From contig JACPEG010000026.1 of the NCBI GenBank assembly GCA_016183615.1, positions 62,001-126,000 on the forward strand: a DNA stretch of 64,000 nt, given 5' to 3'. Source of the stretch: Betaproteobacteria bacterium (GTDB lineage Bacteria; Pseudomonadota; Gammaproteobacteria; Burkholderiales; UBA6910). Numbering within the stretch: the first letter of the stretch is position 1; each line of letters opens with the position of its first letter. Made by a program: the position numbers and the translations under genes. The notes under the pieces were generated by a model that saw only the letters and a list, made by a program, of their open reading frames with translations, searched no databases and was not told the origin of the DNA. Below, one piece after another: positions 1-8,498 of the stretch.

Positions 1-524
1 TAAGACAGTTCTTGCCAGATCGCCCCCATCTTCGCGGGTTCCGATTCCTCGAACTCCGCGATGACCGTCCGGTCCCGGGTGCGTCGCGCCATCGCGACAC
101 TGAACAGGACGTAAAGGACTATCCCGCAAACCAGCACCGCCCCTTCCCCGCGGCCCAGCCACCGGTCGCCGAGGAACACCGCCAGCAGCAGCGATGCAAA
201 GATCATGATGGGCACGTCGAAGCGGATGAGCTGGAACTGCACCCGCAACGGGGTGATGCAGGCCGTCACTCCCAGGATCACGCCGAGATTGAGCATGTTG
301 GCCCCCAGCACGTTGCCCACGGAAATCCCCTGCCTGCCTTCCAGGGAGGCCTTGAGCGCGACGAACAGCTCGGGGGTGCTGGTGCCGAAGGCCACCACGG
401 TAAGGCCGATGATGAGAGGACTCATACCGAGGCGCCGGGCGAGCGACACGCTGCCCCGCACCAGGCTGTTGGCGCCAAAGAACAGGACCACAAGCCCCGC
501 CGCCACCAACCCGATCGAAATCAT
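1..524 (-). CDS. Calcium/sodium antiporter, N-terminal part (runs off the window)
   Basis: The first 174 codons of a CaCA-superfamily cation exchanger are visible; the C-terminal part lies beyond the left edge. The frame opens with ATG at 522-524. A hydrophobic N-terminal helix leads into the alpha-1 signature G-T-S-T-P-E at residues 47-52, followed by a G-N-x-x-G-A-N motif near residue 71. Both are ion-binding signatures of YrbG-type Ca2+/Na+ exchangers in the inner membrane. It is co-directional with the lut genes but separated from lutC by 50 bp. The family call is firm; the transported ion is inferred from family knowledge. Confidence 0.85.
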   Translation of the reverse strand, partial: MISIGLVAAGLVVLFFGANSLVRGSVSLARRLGMSPLIIGLTVVAFGTSTPELFVALKASLEGRQGISVGNVLGANMLNLGVILGVTACITPLRVQFQLIRFDVPIMIFASLLLAVFLGDRWLGRGEGAVLVCGIVLYVLFSVAMARRTRDRTVIAEFEESEPAKMGAIWQELS

Positions 525-574
525 GGGGACCAAGCTTGATACGGGAAGCCGCGACCGGCGCTACGGTGCCGGCC

Positions 575-1225
575 TCAGCCTTGTACCAGAAGGATATGAA
601 CCCGGAACGGGCCGTGGGCGCCGAGCGTGATGTTGAGCTCGATGTCCCCGGTGCGCGACGGGCCGGAGATGAAATTCATGGCCCGCGGCGGCTGCCCGCG
701 CTCGGCCCGCACCAGCGCGAAGGCGTCTTCCATCCCGCGCACGATCCGCGACACGGGCACCACGGCGATGTGGGTCTCGGGCACCAGGCTGGCCGAAGCC
801 GGCGTGTCCTCGCCGGAGAGCGCGAGCAGCGTTCCCGTTTCGGCGATGGCGCAGAACGCGCCGGTGACGCCCACCATGTCCGCACCCTGGGCGCGGCCGG
901 TGTGAATGCGGATTCCCGCCGCGGCCCAGTCGAGGTTCGCGAGCTGCGGCCAGCACACCGCCTCCAGGGGCAGACTCTGGCCCTTGAGGTACATCGCGAC
1001 CGCGCCTGGCACGTCGCCGAGCGCGGCCACATCATCCACGGTGCTCGACATGGCCGCCGCCATCCTGCGGAACTGGGGCACCAGTTCCCAATCCCCCGTC
1101 GGGCGCGGGCTTTCAGGATGAGTGCGGATGTACTCGCCGATTTCATTCCGCGCGGCGGCGGCCGGCGCTTCGCCGCGTGCCTTCACGGCGCGGATGCGAT
1201 TCAGGATGCTGTCCCTGGCGCTCAT
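575..1225 (-). CDS. lutC: Lactate utilization protein C (LUD domain)
   Basis: A LUD-domain protein of the LutC/YkgG family, a subunit of the LutABC complex that oxidises L-lactate to pyruvate. The N-terminus (MSARDSILNRIRA) is typical of LutC, and the conserved AETGTLLAL and SGPSRTGDIE stretches are present. I chose ATG at 1225 because AAAAGG lies 5 nt upstream. An ATG at 1249 is also in frame and would overlap mmsA by 8 bp. It is the last gene of the lutA-lutB-mmsA-lutC run, so the complex genes are split by mmsA. Confidence 0.9.
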   Translation of the reverse strand: MSARDSILNRIRAVKARGEAPAAAARNEIGEYIRTHPESPRPTGDWELVPQFRRMAAAMSSTVDDVAALGDVPGAVAMYLKGQSLPLEAVCWPQLANLDWAAAGIRIHTGRAQGADMVGVTGAFCAIAETGTLLALSGEDTPASASLVPETHIAVVPVSRIVRGMEDAFALVRAERGQPPRAMNFISGPSRTGDIELNITLGAHGPFRVHILLVQG

Positions 1226-1241
1226 GGCCCTTTTCCCGGAA

Positions 1242-2765
1242 TCATCCATGGGTCGGCATCACCATGTGGCCGCCCTTCGGAGCCTCGGGCGACTCGGGCC
1301 AGCGCGTCGTCACCACCTTGGTGCGGGTGTAGAAATACACGCCTTCCATGCCGTGCACGTGCAGGTCGCCGAACAGGGAGTTCTTCCAGCCGCCGAAGGA
1401 AAAGAACGCCATGGGCACCGGGATCGGCACGTTGATGCCGACCATGCCCACCTGGATCTCGTTCTGGAAGCGCCGCGCCGCCCCGCCCGAGCGGGTGAAG
1501 ATGGCGGTGCCGTTGCCGTAGGGATTGCGGTTCACCAGATTGATGGCCTGGTCCAGATCGGCGGCCCGCAGCACCACCAGCACCGGGCCGAAAATCTCGT
1601 CCTTGTAAATGCTCATTTCAGGTTTCACATGGTCGAACAGGGTCGGCCCCAGGAAAAAGCCGTTGTCGTGGCCCGCGACTTGGAGCCCGCGGCCGTCCAG
1701 GGCGAGCTTGGCACCCTCCTTTTCCCCCGCATCCACGTATCCTTTCACCTTGTCCCGATGGGCGCGCGAGATGAGCGGCCCCATTTCGATTCCGTGCTCC
1801 GATCCCGGCCCGACTTTCAGCCTGGCCGCCTTCGCGGCGATTTTTTGCACCAGCGCATCGCCCGCATCGCCCACGGCCACCACGGCGGAGATCGCCATGC
1901 AGCGCTCCCCCGCCGAGCCGTAGGCGGCGCCGATCAGCGCGTCAGCGGTGAAGTCCAAGTCGGCATCGGGCAGCACCACTGCGTGATTCTTGGCGCCGCC
2001 CAGGGCCTGGACCCGCTTGCCGTGGCGGGTGCCGGTCTCGTAGACGTACTTCGCGATCGGCGTCGAGCCCACGAAGGAGACGGCGCGCACTTCCGGATGA
2101 GTGAGCAGCGCGTCCACCGCTTCCTTGTCCCCGTGCACCACGTTGAATACGCCGTCGGGGAGCCCCGCCTCCTTGAATAGCTCCGCCATGCGCAGGCTGG
2201 CAGAGGGCACCTTCTCCGAGGGCTTCAGCACGAAAGTGTTGCCGCAGGCGATGGCCACCGGAAACATCCACAGCGGCACCATCACCGGGAAGTTGAAGGG
2301 CGTAATGCCGGCGCACACGCCGAGCGGCTGCGACATGGAGTGGCAGTCGATGCCGCGGCCCACGTCCTCCGCATGCTCGCCCTTCAGCAGGTGCGGCACG
2401 CCGCTGGCGAATTCCACCACCTCGATGCCCCGCTGCAGCGATCCGGCGGCATCCGCCACGGTCTTGCCGTGCTCCTCGCTGATCAGGCGATCCAGCTCCG
2501 AGCGGTGCGTCTCCAGCAATTCCCGGAACCGGGTGAGGATGCGGGCGCGCCGCAGCGGTGGCGTCTGGCGCCAGGCGGGGAATGCCCGCGCCGCCGCGGC
2601 GACGGCGTCATTGATCTCGGCCGCGGTGCAAAGGGGAACCGCCCGGATCACTTCCCCGGTGGCGGGATTGGTCACCTCCCCCATGCGACTGCTGCGGCTC
2701 GCTGCTTTCCTGCCGTCGATCCACAGGGAAACCGTTGCGATTCTTTCGGAATTGAGGATGGTCAT
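1242..2765 (-). CDS. mmsA: Methylmalonate-semialdehyde dehydrogenase (CoA-acylating)
   Basis: A 507-aa aldehyde dehydrogenase of the MmsA type, which converts methylmalonate or malonate semialdehyde to propionyl- or acetyl-CoA with NAD+ and CoA. The catalytic cysteine is C289 in GERCMAIS. The TPFNFPVMVPLWMFPV segment (from about residue 155) is a family signature. The start is ATG at 2765, preceded by GAGGTG; an upstream in-frame extension to 2834 runs through repeat DNA and is not credible. It lies between lutB and lutC, so it is probably co-transcribed with lactate oxidation genes. The position is unusual. Confidence 0.92.
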   Translation of the reverse strand: MTILNSERIATVSLWIDGRKAASRSSRMGEVTNPATGEVIRAVPLCTAAEINDAVAAAARAFPAWRQTPPLRRARILTRFRELLETHRSELDRLISEEHGKTVADAAGSLQRGIEVVEFASGVPHLLKGEHAEDVGRGIDCHSMSQPLGVCAGITPFNFPVMVPLWMFPVAIACGNTFVLKPSEKVPSASLRMAELFKEAGLPDGVFNVVHGDKEAVDALLTHPEVRAVSFVGSTPIAKYVYETGTRHGKRVQALGGAKNHAVVLPDADLDFTADALIGAAYGSAGERCMAISAVVAVGDAGDALVQKIAAKAARLKVGPGSEHGIEMGPLISRAHRDKVKGYVDAGEKEGAKLALDGRGLQVAGHDNGFFLGPTLFDHVKPEMSIYKDEIFGPVLVVLRAADLDQAINLVNRNPYGNGTAIFTRSGGAARRFQNEIQVGMVGINVPIPVPMAFFSFGGWKNSLFGDLHVHGMEGVYFYTRTKVVTTRWPESPEAPKGGHMVMPTHG

Positions 2766-2795
2766 GTTGGCACCTCGTAATAGTCCATATAGGGT

Positions 2796-3030
2796 GCGCC
2801 AGGCGCACAAGCTCGGTGCGCTCCGCGCACCCACATTCCCTCATTCACCCGATGCGCAGGGTGCGCCCTGCGCACCGACTCCGGCGTGTGAATGGTGCGT
2901 GGGACGCACGATCACTGGCGCACGGCCCGCTCCCGGCAATGACGCGTAGGGTGCGCCCTGCGCACCGACTCCGGCGTGTGAATGGTGCGTGGGACGCACG
3001 ATCACTGGCGCACGGCCCGCTTCCGGTAAA
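2796..3030. repeat. 90-bp tandem duplication built on GTAGGGTGCG palindromes
   Basis: Positions 2851-2940 and 2941-3030 are two copies of a 90-bp unit with only a few differences. Each holds GCGCCCTGCGCACC and the inverted GGTGCGTGGGACGCAC arm of a palindrome found elsewhere in the window. A partial palindrome also lies at 2796-2832. The right copy contains the last nine codons and the stop of lutB, so the left copy is a duplicate of the gene end placed after it. Confidence 0.9.
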
Positions 3031-4411
3031 GTTCCCGGAAAGTGCGGCCCGCCGGCGCCGGCAAGTCCCGGCCGCCGGTCCAGCCCGAAGCGCCGGGCAG
3101 GCTGTGCAGCAGCCTTTCCTTGCCGCCCATGGCACTGAGCATGCGCACCGCGATCCCGGTGCCCAGGGCGTAGAGCCCCGGCCGCTGGGCCACCCAGGCC
3201 CACAGCCGCAAGGCGGCACGCTCGGTCCAGGGCCTCAGGCCCCGGTCCACCTGCTGCTCGCGGAGCTTCCGCTGAAGGTCCGGGAGGGGGATCTTCACCG
3301 GGCACACCACCCCGCACTGGTTGCACAGCGTCGAGGCATTGGGCAGATCGAGCGCGTTCTCGATCCCGACGTAAGCAGGCGTCACGATGGAGCCGATGGG
3401 CCCCGGATACACCCAGCCGTAGGCGTGACCGCCCACGGTCTGGTATACCGGGCAGTGGTTCATGCAGGCCCCGCAGCGGATGCAGCGCAGCGCCTCCCAC
3501 AGGTCCGAGCCCAGCAGCTTCGAGCGCCCGCCATCCACCAGCACGATGTGGAAATGCTCCGCTCCGTCCAGATCGCCCGCGCCCTTCACGCCGGTCGTGA
3601 ACGACACGTAGTTGGAGATGGGCTGGCCCGTGGCCGAGCGGGTCAGCACCCGCAGCAGCAGCGCCACGTCCTCCAGCGTCGGCACCACCTTCTCGATGCC
3701 GGTGATGGCCACGTGCACGCGCGGCAGCGTCGTCACCATGCGGCCATTGCCCTCGTTGGTGACGATCAGCGTGGTGCCGGTTTCCGCCACGATGAAATTG
3801 GCCCCTGAAATCCCCATGTCGGCGGACAGGAAGTGGGGCCGCAGCACGTCCCGGGCCTCGCGGCACAGGGCCGCGATCTCGGTCTTGCGCGGCGTGCCGT
3901 GCTTTTCCGCGAACAGGTCGGAAATCTCGTCCCGGGACTTGTGCACCACCGGGGCGATGATGTGGGAAGGCGGCTCCTTGGCGAGCTGCAGGATGTATTC
4001 CCCGAGATCGGTCTCCACTACCTGCACGCCCTGGGCCTCGAGCGCGTCGTTGACGTTGCACTCCTCGCTCACCATGGACTTGGACTTCACCACCTTCTTC
4101 ACGCCATGGGTCCGGGCGATCTCGCAGATGATGCGCGCCGCCGCCTCGGCGTCCTCCGCCCAGTGCACCCTGGCGCCGCGGGCCGTGGCGTTGCGCTCAA
4201 ATTCCTCCAGCAGGAGGTCCAGGTTGGCGAGCGCCCGGTTGCGGATCGCCTTCGCCGCCTCCCGCAGCTCCTCGAAATTGGGCACCTGGGCCACCGCCTC
4301 GGTGCGCGCCCCCACGAAGCGCTCCTTGAAATTGGCGAGGGCCCGCTGCAGCGTCGGGTTGGCGAGCTTCTCCGAAGCCCGCGGCTTGAAGTACATGGAG
4401 GCGACTTGCAT
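3002..4411 (-). CDS. lutB: Lactate utilization iron-sulfur protein B
   Basis: LutB/YkgF, the ferredoxin-like subunit of the L-lactate oxidising complex. An N-terminal LUD domain is followed by two [4Fe-4S] motifs, CIRCGACMNHCP and CNQCGVVCP, in the last third of the protein. The start is placed at ATG 4411; ATG 4396 (MYFKPRASEK) is an alternative, and neither has a clear ribosome site. The upstream gap to lutA is filled by a heptamer-repeat element. The final codons and the TGA stop (3002-3004) lie inside a 90-bp tandem repeat. Confidence 0.92.
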   Translation of the reverse strand: MQVASMYFKPRASEKLANPTLQRALANFKERFVGARTEAVAQVPNFEELREAAKAIRNRALANLDLLLEEFERNATARGARVHWAEDAEAAARIICEIARTHGVKKVVKSKSMVSEECNVNDALEAQGVQVVETDLGEYILQLAKEPPSHIIAPVVHKSRDEISDLFAEKHGTPRKTEIAALCREARDVLRPHFLSADMGISGANFIVAETGTTLIVTNEGNGRMVTTLPRVHVAITGIEKVVPTLEDVALLLRVLTRSATGQPISNYVSFTTGVKGAGDLDGAEHFHIVLVDGGRSKLLGSDLWEALRCIRCGACMNHCPVYQTVGGHAYGWVYPGPIGSIVTPAYVGIENALDLPNASTLCNQCGVVCPVKIPLPDLQRKLREQQVDRGLRPWTERAALRLWAWVAQRPGLYALGTGIAVRMLSAMGGKERLLHSLPGASGWTGGRDLPAPAGRTFRELYRKRAVRQ

Positions 4412-4422
4412 AAATTGGGTCA

Positions 4423-4532
4423 GTCGAGAGCCGAGAGTCGAGAGTCGAGAGCAAACCCGGACCGCAGCCACGATTTCAGCAATGGGCCGTTACTCTCCAC
4501 TCTCGACTCTCCACTCTCTACTCTCTACTCTC
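4423..4532. repeat. Heptamer-armed inverted repeat between lutA and lutB
   Basis: The left arm has four GTCGAGA-type heptamers starting at 4423, 4430, 4437 and 4444. The right arm has TCTCNAC-type heptamers starting at 4494, 4501, 4508, 4515 and 4522, plus a partial unit. The arms are reverse-complementary and separated by about 44 bp. The element fills the lutA-lutB gap and the lutA stop codon lies inside the right arm. Confidence 0.85.
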
Positions 4533-5258
4533 ATCCGTCATTCCCGCCAGCACCTCGGCCACGTGCAGCACCCGGGTTTTCCCGTCGCCCCTGCGCCGCA
4601 GCCGGCCCTCGATGTTCATCATGCAGCCCAGGTCGCCGAGCACCACGGCGTCCGCGCCGCTTGCCTGGATGTGGTTGCATTTCTTGTCGGCGATGGCGGC
4701 CGAGAGATCGCCGTACTTGATGGAGAAGGTGCCGCCAAAGCCGCAGCAGCTCTGGGCTTCCTTCATCTCGGTGAGTTTGAGGCCTGGAATCCGGGCCAGC
4801 AGACCGCGCGGCTGGCCCTGCACGCCCAGCTCCCGCAGTCCCGCGCAGGAGTCGTGGTAGGTGATGGTCCCGGAGAATTTTCCCGGGACCTCCTTGAGCT
4901 TCGCCACATTCACCAGGAAGTCGGTGAGCTCGTAGGTGCGGGAGGCGAGCCGCTGGACCTCAGCCAAATGCTCGGGAAACTCGTGGAACAGTTCCGGGTA
5001 ATGGGCCCGCACCATGCCGGCGCAGGAGCCGGAGGGCGCCACCACGTAGTCGCAGCCGGCGAACTCGCGCACCAGTTTGAGGGCCAGGGCCTGGGCGGCC
5101 CTGCGATCGCCGGAGTTGTAGCCGGGCTGGCCGCAGCAGGTCTGGGTCTCCGGCACCACCACTTCGCAGCCGGCTGCCTCCAGGAGCTTGAGCGCCGCAA
5201 ACCCGATCCGGGGCCGCATCATGTCCACGAGGCAGGTGACCAGCAGCCCGACTTTCAT
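4518..5258 (-). CDS. lutA: Lactate utilization protein A (CCG-domain iron-sulfur protein)
   Basis: A 246-aa protein of the LutA/YkgE/GlcF cysteine-rich family, the third subunit of the L-lactate oxidation complex. Two CCG motifs are present, in TCCGQPGYNSG (N-terminal half) and SCCGFGGTFSIK (C-terminal half), the arrangement expected of two cysteine-rich domains that bind an Fe-S cofactor. It is the first gene of the lut run, divergent from the IclR regulator. The last residues (ESRE) and the TAG stop are encoded by the heptamer array that follows. Confidence 0.92.
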   Translation of the reverse strand: MKVGLLVTCLVDMMRPRIGFAALKLLEAAGCEVVVPETQTCCGQPGYNSGDRRAAQALALKLVREFAGCDYVVAPSGSCAGMVRAHYPELFHEFPEHLAEVQRLASRTYELTDFLVNVAKLKEVPGKFSGTITYHDSCAGLRELGVQGQPRGLLARIPGLKLTEMKEAQSCCGFGGTFSIKYGDLSAAIADKKCNHIQASGADAVVLGDLGCMMNIEGRLRRRGDGKTRVLHVAEVLAGMTDESRE

Positions 5259-5408
5259 CTACCGGCGTCCCCAAGTGATTGTTGTTGAAGCTGGAATCAT
5301 AGCACAGGGGTTTCGGGGGCCCGCCGGGTCCGGCGCGGGTTGTTCCCAGGCCATTTCATAATGTAAAATGCGCGGCCAACGCACTGAATTTTCAGGAGGG
5401 TTTCCAAA

Positions 5409-6197
5409 GTGACCGAGTCCACCGCAAAATCTTCGATCCAGGTTCTGGAGCGCATGATGAAGCTCATGGATGCGCTCGCGGGCCACGTGGATCCGGTCAA
5501 CCTGAAACAGCTCGCCGTGGCCACCGGGCTGCACCCCTCCACCGCCCACCGCATCCTGTCCGTCATGGTGGAAAACCGGCTGGTGGACCGGATCGAGCCG
5601 GGCACCTACCGCCTGGGCATCCGCCTGCTGGAGCTCGGGAACCTGGTGAAGTCCCGCATCAACGTGCGCCAGGAGGCTCTCGCCTTCATGGAGAAGCTCC
5701 ACAAGGAGCTGCACGAGACGGTCAATCTCTCGGTGCGCCAGGGAGACGAGATCGTGTACGTGGAGCGCACGCTGTCCAATCGCTCCATGATGCGGGTGGT
5801 GCACCTGATCGGGGCCCGGGCGCCGCTGCACATCACGGCGGTGGGAAAGCTGTTCCTGCTGGAGGACGGGCCCGAGTCGATCCGCGAGTATGCGAAGCGC
5901 ACCGGGCTCCCCGGCTTCACCCGCAACAGTCTGAACAGCCTGCCCAAGCTGCTGCAGGAGCTGGACCGCATCCGGCGCCAGGGCTACGCCTTCGACAACG
6001 AGGAAGCGGAGAAGGGCGTGTCCTGCATCGGCGCCGGCATCCGCGACGACGAGGGCCACCTGGTGGCGGGGCTTTCGATATCGGCACCCTCGGACCGCCT
6101 CAACAAGGCCTGGGCGACCCGCATCCGGGAAACCGCCGACGAGATCTCCCATGCCCTGGGCTACCGGCCGCCCCAGGCCGCGGCCCGGTACCGCTGA
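5409..6197 (+). CDS. IclR-family transcriptional regulator
   Basis: A 262-aa IclR-type regulator. The N-terminal winged helix-turn-helix (about residues 20-65, with LAVATGLHPSTAHRILSVM) is followed by the IclR effector domain. The start is GTG at 5409, with GGAGGG about 10 nt upstream. It is divergent from lutA across a 150-bp gap, so it most likely controls the lut operon; this is inferred from position. The effector is unknown. Confidence 0.88.
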   Translation: MTESTAKSSIQVLERMMKLMDALAGHVDPVNLKQLAVATGLHPSTAHRILSVMVENRLVDRIEPGTYRLGIRLLELGNLVKSRINVRQEALAFMEKLHKELHETVNLSVRQGDEIVYVERTLSNRSMMRVVHLIGARAPLHITAVGKLFLLEDGPESIREYAKRTGLPGFTRNSLNSLPKLLQELDRIRRQGYAFDNEEAEKGVSCIGAGIRDDEGHLVAGLSISAPSDRLNKAWATRIRETADEISHALGYRPPQAAARYR

Positions 6198-6199
6198 CG

Positions 6200-6335
6200 G
6201 TAGGGATCGAATTCCTGCGGCCGCGGCGCCCGAATAAATTCGCTCCTGCGGCGAAATGCTCAAACCCAGTGGAGTCGCGAAATTGTAGGAGGGGATTTAT
6301 CCCCGACACGGGTCGCGAATAAATTCGCTCCTACG
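6200..6335. repeat. GTAGGAGCGAATTTATTCGC repeat cluster
   Basis: Four related short palindromic units lie between the IclR gene and egtD: a degenerate one at 6200-6220, GAATAAATTCGCTCCTGCGG at 6232, GTAGGAGGGGATTTATCCCC at 6285, and GAATAAATTCGCTCCTACGG near 6316. The last supplies the TAG stop of egtD (6331-6333, minus strand). The cluster starts 2 bp after the IclR stop. Confidence 0.8.
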
Positions 6336-7314
6336 GCGAAACTCTCAAGCACTCCAGGTAGTGCACTGAGAACAGATGGTCGGCATCGGTCCAAGTCTGC
6401 GCCGATCGAAACCCCGCCTGCCGCGCCAGTTCCCGGAATTCCGCCACCGAATACTTGCAGGAATTTTCCGTGTGGATGGTCTCGCCATCCCGGAAATCGA
6501 AGCGCCGGCCCGCAACGCTCACCCTTTGCGCGCCGACGCTGACCAAGTGCATTTCGATGCGGCTCCATTCCTCGCTGTAGAAGGCGCGGTGGCGGAACCG
6601 CGCCGGATCGAAATCGGCCCCCAGTTCCCGGTTGATGCGCCGGAGCAGATTGAGGTTGAACTCGGCGGTCACGCCCCTGGCGTCGTCATAGGCGGCGTCC
6701 AGCACCTTGCGGTCCTTTTTGAGGTCCACCCCCACCAGCATCGCTCCCCCGTCCCCCACCAGGGATACCGTGTTCCGGAGAAAGGCAAGCGCCTCGGCCT
6801 GGGTGAGATTGCCGATGGTCGAGCCGGGGAAATACACCACCGTGCGGCGCACGTCCCCGGACTTCCACTCCGGAAAGCTCAGCGACCGCGTGTAATCGGC
6901 ACAGACCGCCACCACTTCAAGCCGCGGAAAAACCTGTCCCAGCTCCGCAGCGGTGGCCCGTAACTGATCGCCCGCAATATCGATGGGCATATAGACCGGC
7001 GGTCGCAGCGCCTCCAGCAGGATGCGGGTCTTGCGGCTGTTGCCGCTGCCGTATTCGACGAGGACACAACCCTCACCCAGACAGCGCGCCATCTCGGGGG
7101 CGAGGCGCTGCATCATGGCGGTCTCGGTGCGGGTCAGGTAATACTCGGGCAGCTCGCAGATGGCCTCGAACAGTTCGCAGCCCCTCGGGTCATAGAAATA
7201 TTTCGGGGGCAGCTCCTTCTGCGGCTGCGCCAGGCCATTCAGCACGTCCTCGCAGAACGAGCCGGTATCGGGCTTGAAGTCGTGGAACGATATCCGCGAG
7301 GGCGTGGAATTCAT
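6331..7314 (-). CDS. egtD: L-histidine N-alpha-methyltransferase (ergothioneine biosynthesis)
   Basis: A 327-aa EgtD-type SAM-dependent methyltransferase that trimethylates histidine to hercynine. Visible hallmarks are YYLTRTETAMM near residue 58, the SAM-binding LVEYGSGNSRKT, YFPGSTIGN, and the C-terminal RIEMHLVS segment that binds histidine in this family. The usual partner egtB is not in the window. The stop codon TAG is provided by the GTAGGAGCG repeat. The upstream gap to pbpG is filled by a heptamer-repeat element. Confidence 0.9.
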   Translation of the reverse strand: MNSTPSRISFHDFKPDTGSFCEDVLNGLAQPQKELPPKYFYDPRGCELFEAICELPEYYLTRTETAMMQRLAPEMARCLGEGCVLVEYGSGNSRKTRILLEALRPPVYMPIDIAGDQLRATAAELGQVFPRLEVVAVCADYTRSLSFPEWKSGDVRRTVVYFPGSTIGNLTQAEALAFLRNTVSLVGDGGAMLVGVDLKKDRKVLDAAYDDARGVTAEFNLNLLRRINRELGADFDPARFRHRAFYSEEWSRIEMHLVSVGAQRVSVAGRRFDFRDGETIHTENSCKYSVAEFRELARQAGFRSAQTWTDADHLFSVHYLECLRVSP

Positions 7315-7320
7315 GGAAAG

Positions 7321-7399
7321 GCGTGGACCGTGAACGGAAATAACCCGGACGCTGAACGGAGCGACGGTTTACCGTTTACCGTTCACGGATTACGGGAAT
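7321..7399. repeat. Heptamer-armed inverted repeat between pbpG and egtD
   Basis: The right arm carries five in-phase heptamers (CGGTTTA, CCGTTTA, CCGTTCA, CGGATTA, CGGGAAT) from 7365 to 7399. The left arm (7326-7360) has degenerate complementary units such as CCGTGAACGGAAAT and GCTGAACGG. It occupies the pbpG-egtD gap and reaches the pbpG stop codon (7399-7401). Confidence 0.75.
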
Positions 7400-8355
7400 C
7401 AGCTGAAGCGCTGGCGCAGCGTGGCGCCGCTTTCCATCCACTTCTTGATGCGGTTGGCGTCGCCAACGCGGGTTAGCCGGCCCCAGGAATCCAGCAGCAC
7501 GATGATCACCGGCTTGCTGGCGATTGTGGCCTGCATCACCAGGCAGCGGCCGGCCTCGGAGATGAACCCGGTCTTGGACAACCCGATGTCCCAGGCGCCG
7601 CTGCGCACCAGGCTGTTCGAATTGCGGAACGCCACGGTGCGGCGGGAGCCCGGCAGGTCCACTTCGTGGGCCGGTGTCGTGGTGAAGTCCCGAATCAGGT
7701 CGTAGTCGTAGGCCGCCCTCACCATCCGCGCCAGATCCTGGGCGGTGGACACGTTGCCGCTGTTGAGCCCCGTGGAATCCACGAAGCGGGAATTCGACAT
7801 TCCGAGCTGGATCGCCTTCAAGTTCATGGCGGCGACAAAGGCCGGCGCTCCACCCGGGTAGGCACGGCCCAGCGCTGCCGCAGCCCGGTTCTCCGAGGAC
7901 ATCAGGGCGAGCCGCAGCAGCTCGGCCCGGGTAAACTCCATCCCGATCCGCAGGCGCGACCCGGTGTTCTTGAGGGTGTCCACGTCGGCGGCATCGATGG
8001 CCACGGTCTCGTCGAGGGGAAGCTTCGCGTCCAGCACTACCATGGCGGTCATCAGCTTGGTGATGGAGGCGATGGGCATGACGGCCTCGGGATTCTTGGC
8101 GTAGAGCGGCTGGCCCAGATCCTGGTCCACCACCAGCGCCACACCGGAACGTAGGTGCAGCCCGTCTGCGGCGGACGACACCCGCTTCACGGCCGGCTCG
8201 CGGTGAATCTTGTGGCGTACCTTGATGTGGATCCGCTTCGCCTGATGGGCAACCGGTATCGACGACGGCAGAATCGCCGCACTTTCCCCGGCATAGGCAT
8301 TTACCCCCAATGCTGCAAGCACGCAGCAGACCAGCACCCTCCTCAGACTGCCCAT
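7399..8355 (-). CDS. pbpG: D-alanyl-D-alanine endopeptidase (PBP7/8 type)
   Basis: A periplasmic serine peptidase of the S11 family that cleaves peptidoglycan crosslinks. From ATG 8355 (AAGGAAG just upstream) the protein is 318 aa with a signal peptide (MGSLRRVLVCCVLAALGVNAYA). The active-site motifs are present: SITK at 97-100, SEN at 154-156, and KTG in LSKTGFI near 265. Length matches PbpG (about 310 aa) rather than the longer DacA/DacC carboxypeptidases, which have an extra C-terminal domain. Confidence 0.9.
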   Translation of the reverse strand: MGSLRRVLVCCVLAALGVNAYAGESAAILPSSIPVAHQAKRIHIKVRHKIHREPAVKRVSSAADGLHLRSGVALVVDQDLGQPLYAKNPEAVMPIASITKLMTAMVVLDAKLPLDETVAIDAADVDTLKNTGSRLRIGMEFTRAELLRLALMSSENRAAAALGRAYPGGAPAFVAAMNLKAIQLGMSNSRFVDSTGLNSGNVSTAQDLARMVRAAYDYDLIRDFTTTPAHEVDLPGSRRTVAFRNSNSLVRSGAWDIGLSKTGFISEAGRCLVMQATIASKPVIIVLLDSWGRLTRVGDANRIKKWMESGATLRQRFS

Positions 8356-8498
8356 GGCTTCCTTTCCACCTTTCTTGATGCTGTTCGCAGTGGAACAGGC
8401 CACCCGCACCCATGAGCAGCGCCGTCCCTGGAAATAAAATAGCAAAATTCGGGACCTGGGGAAAGGTCTTAAACGGATTTTGCCGTCAGGGGATTAAC

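Noticed and set aside
4423-4532. A CRISPR-like array
   Set aside because: Units are 7 bp, directly adjacent and inverted between arms; there are no spacers and no cas genes.
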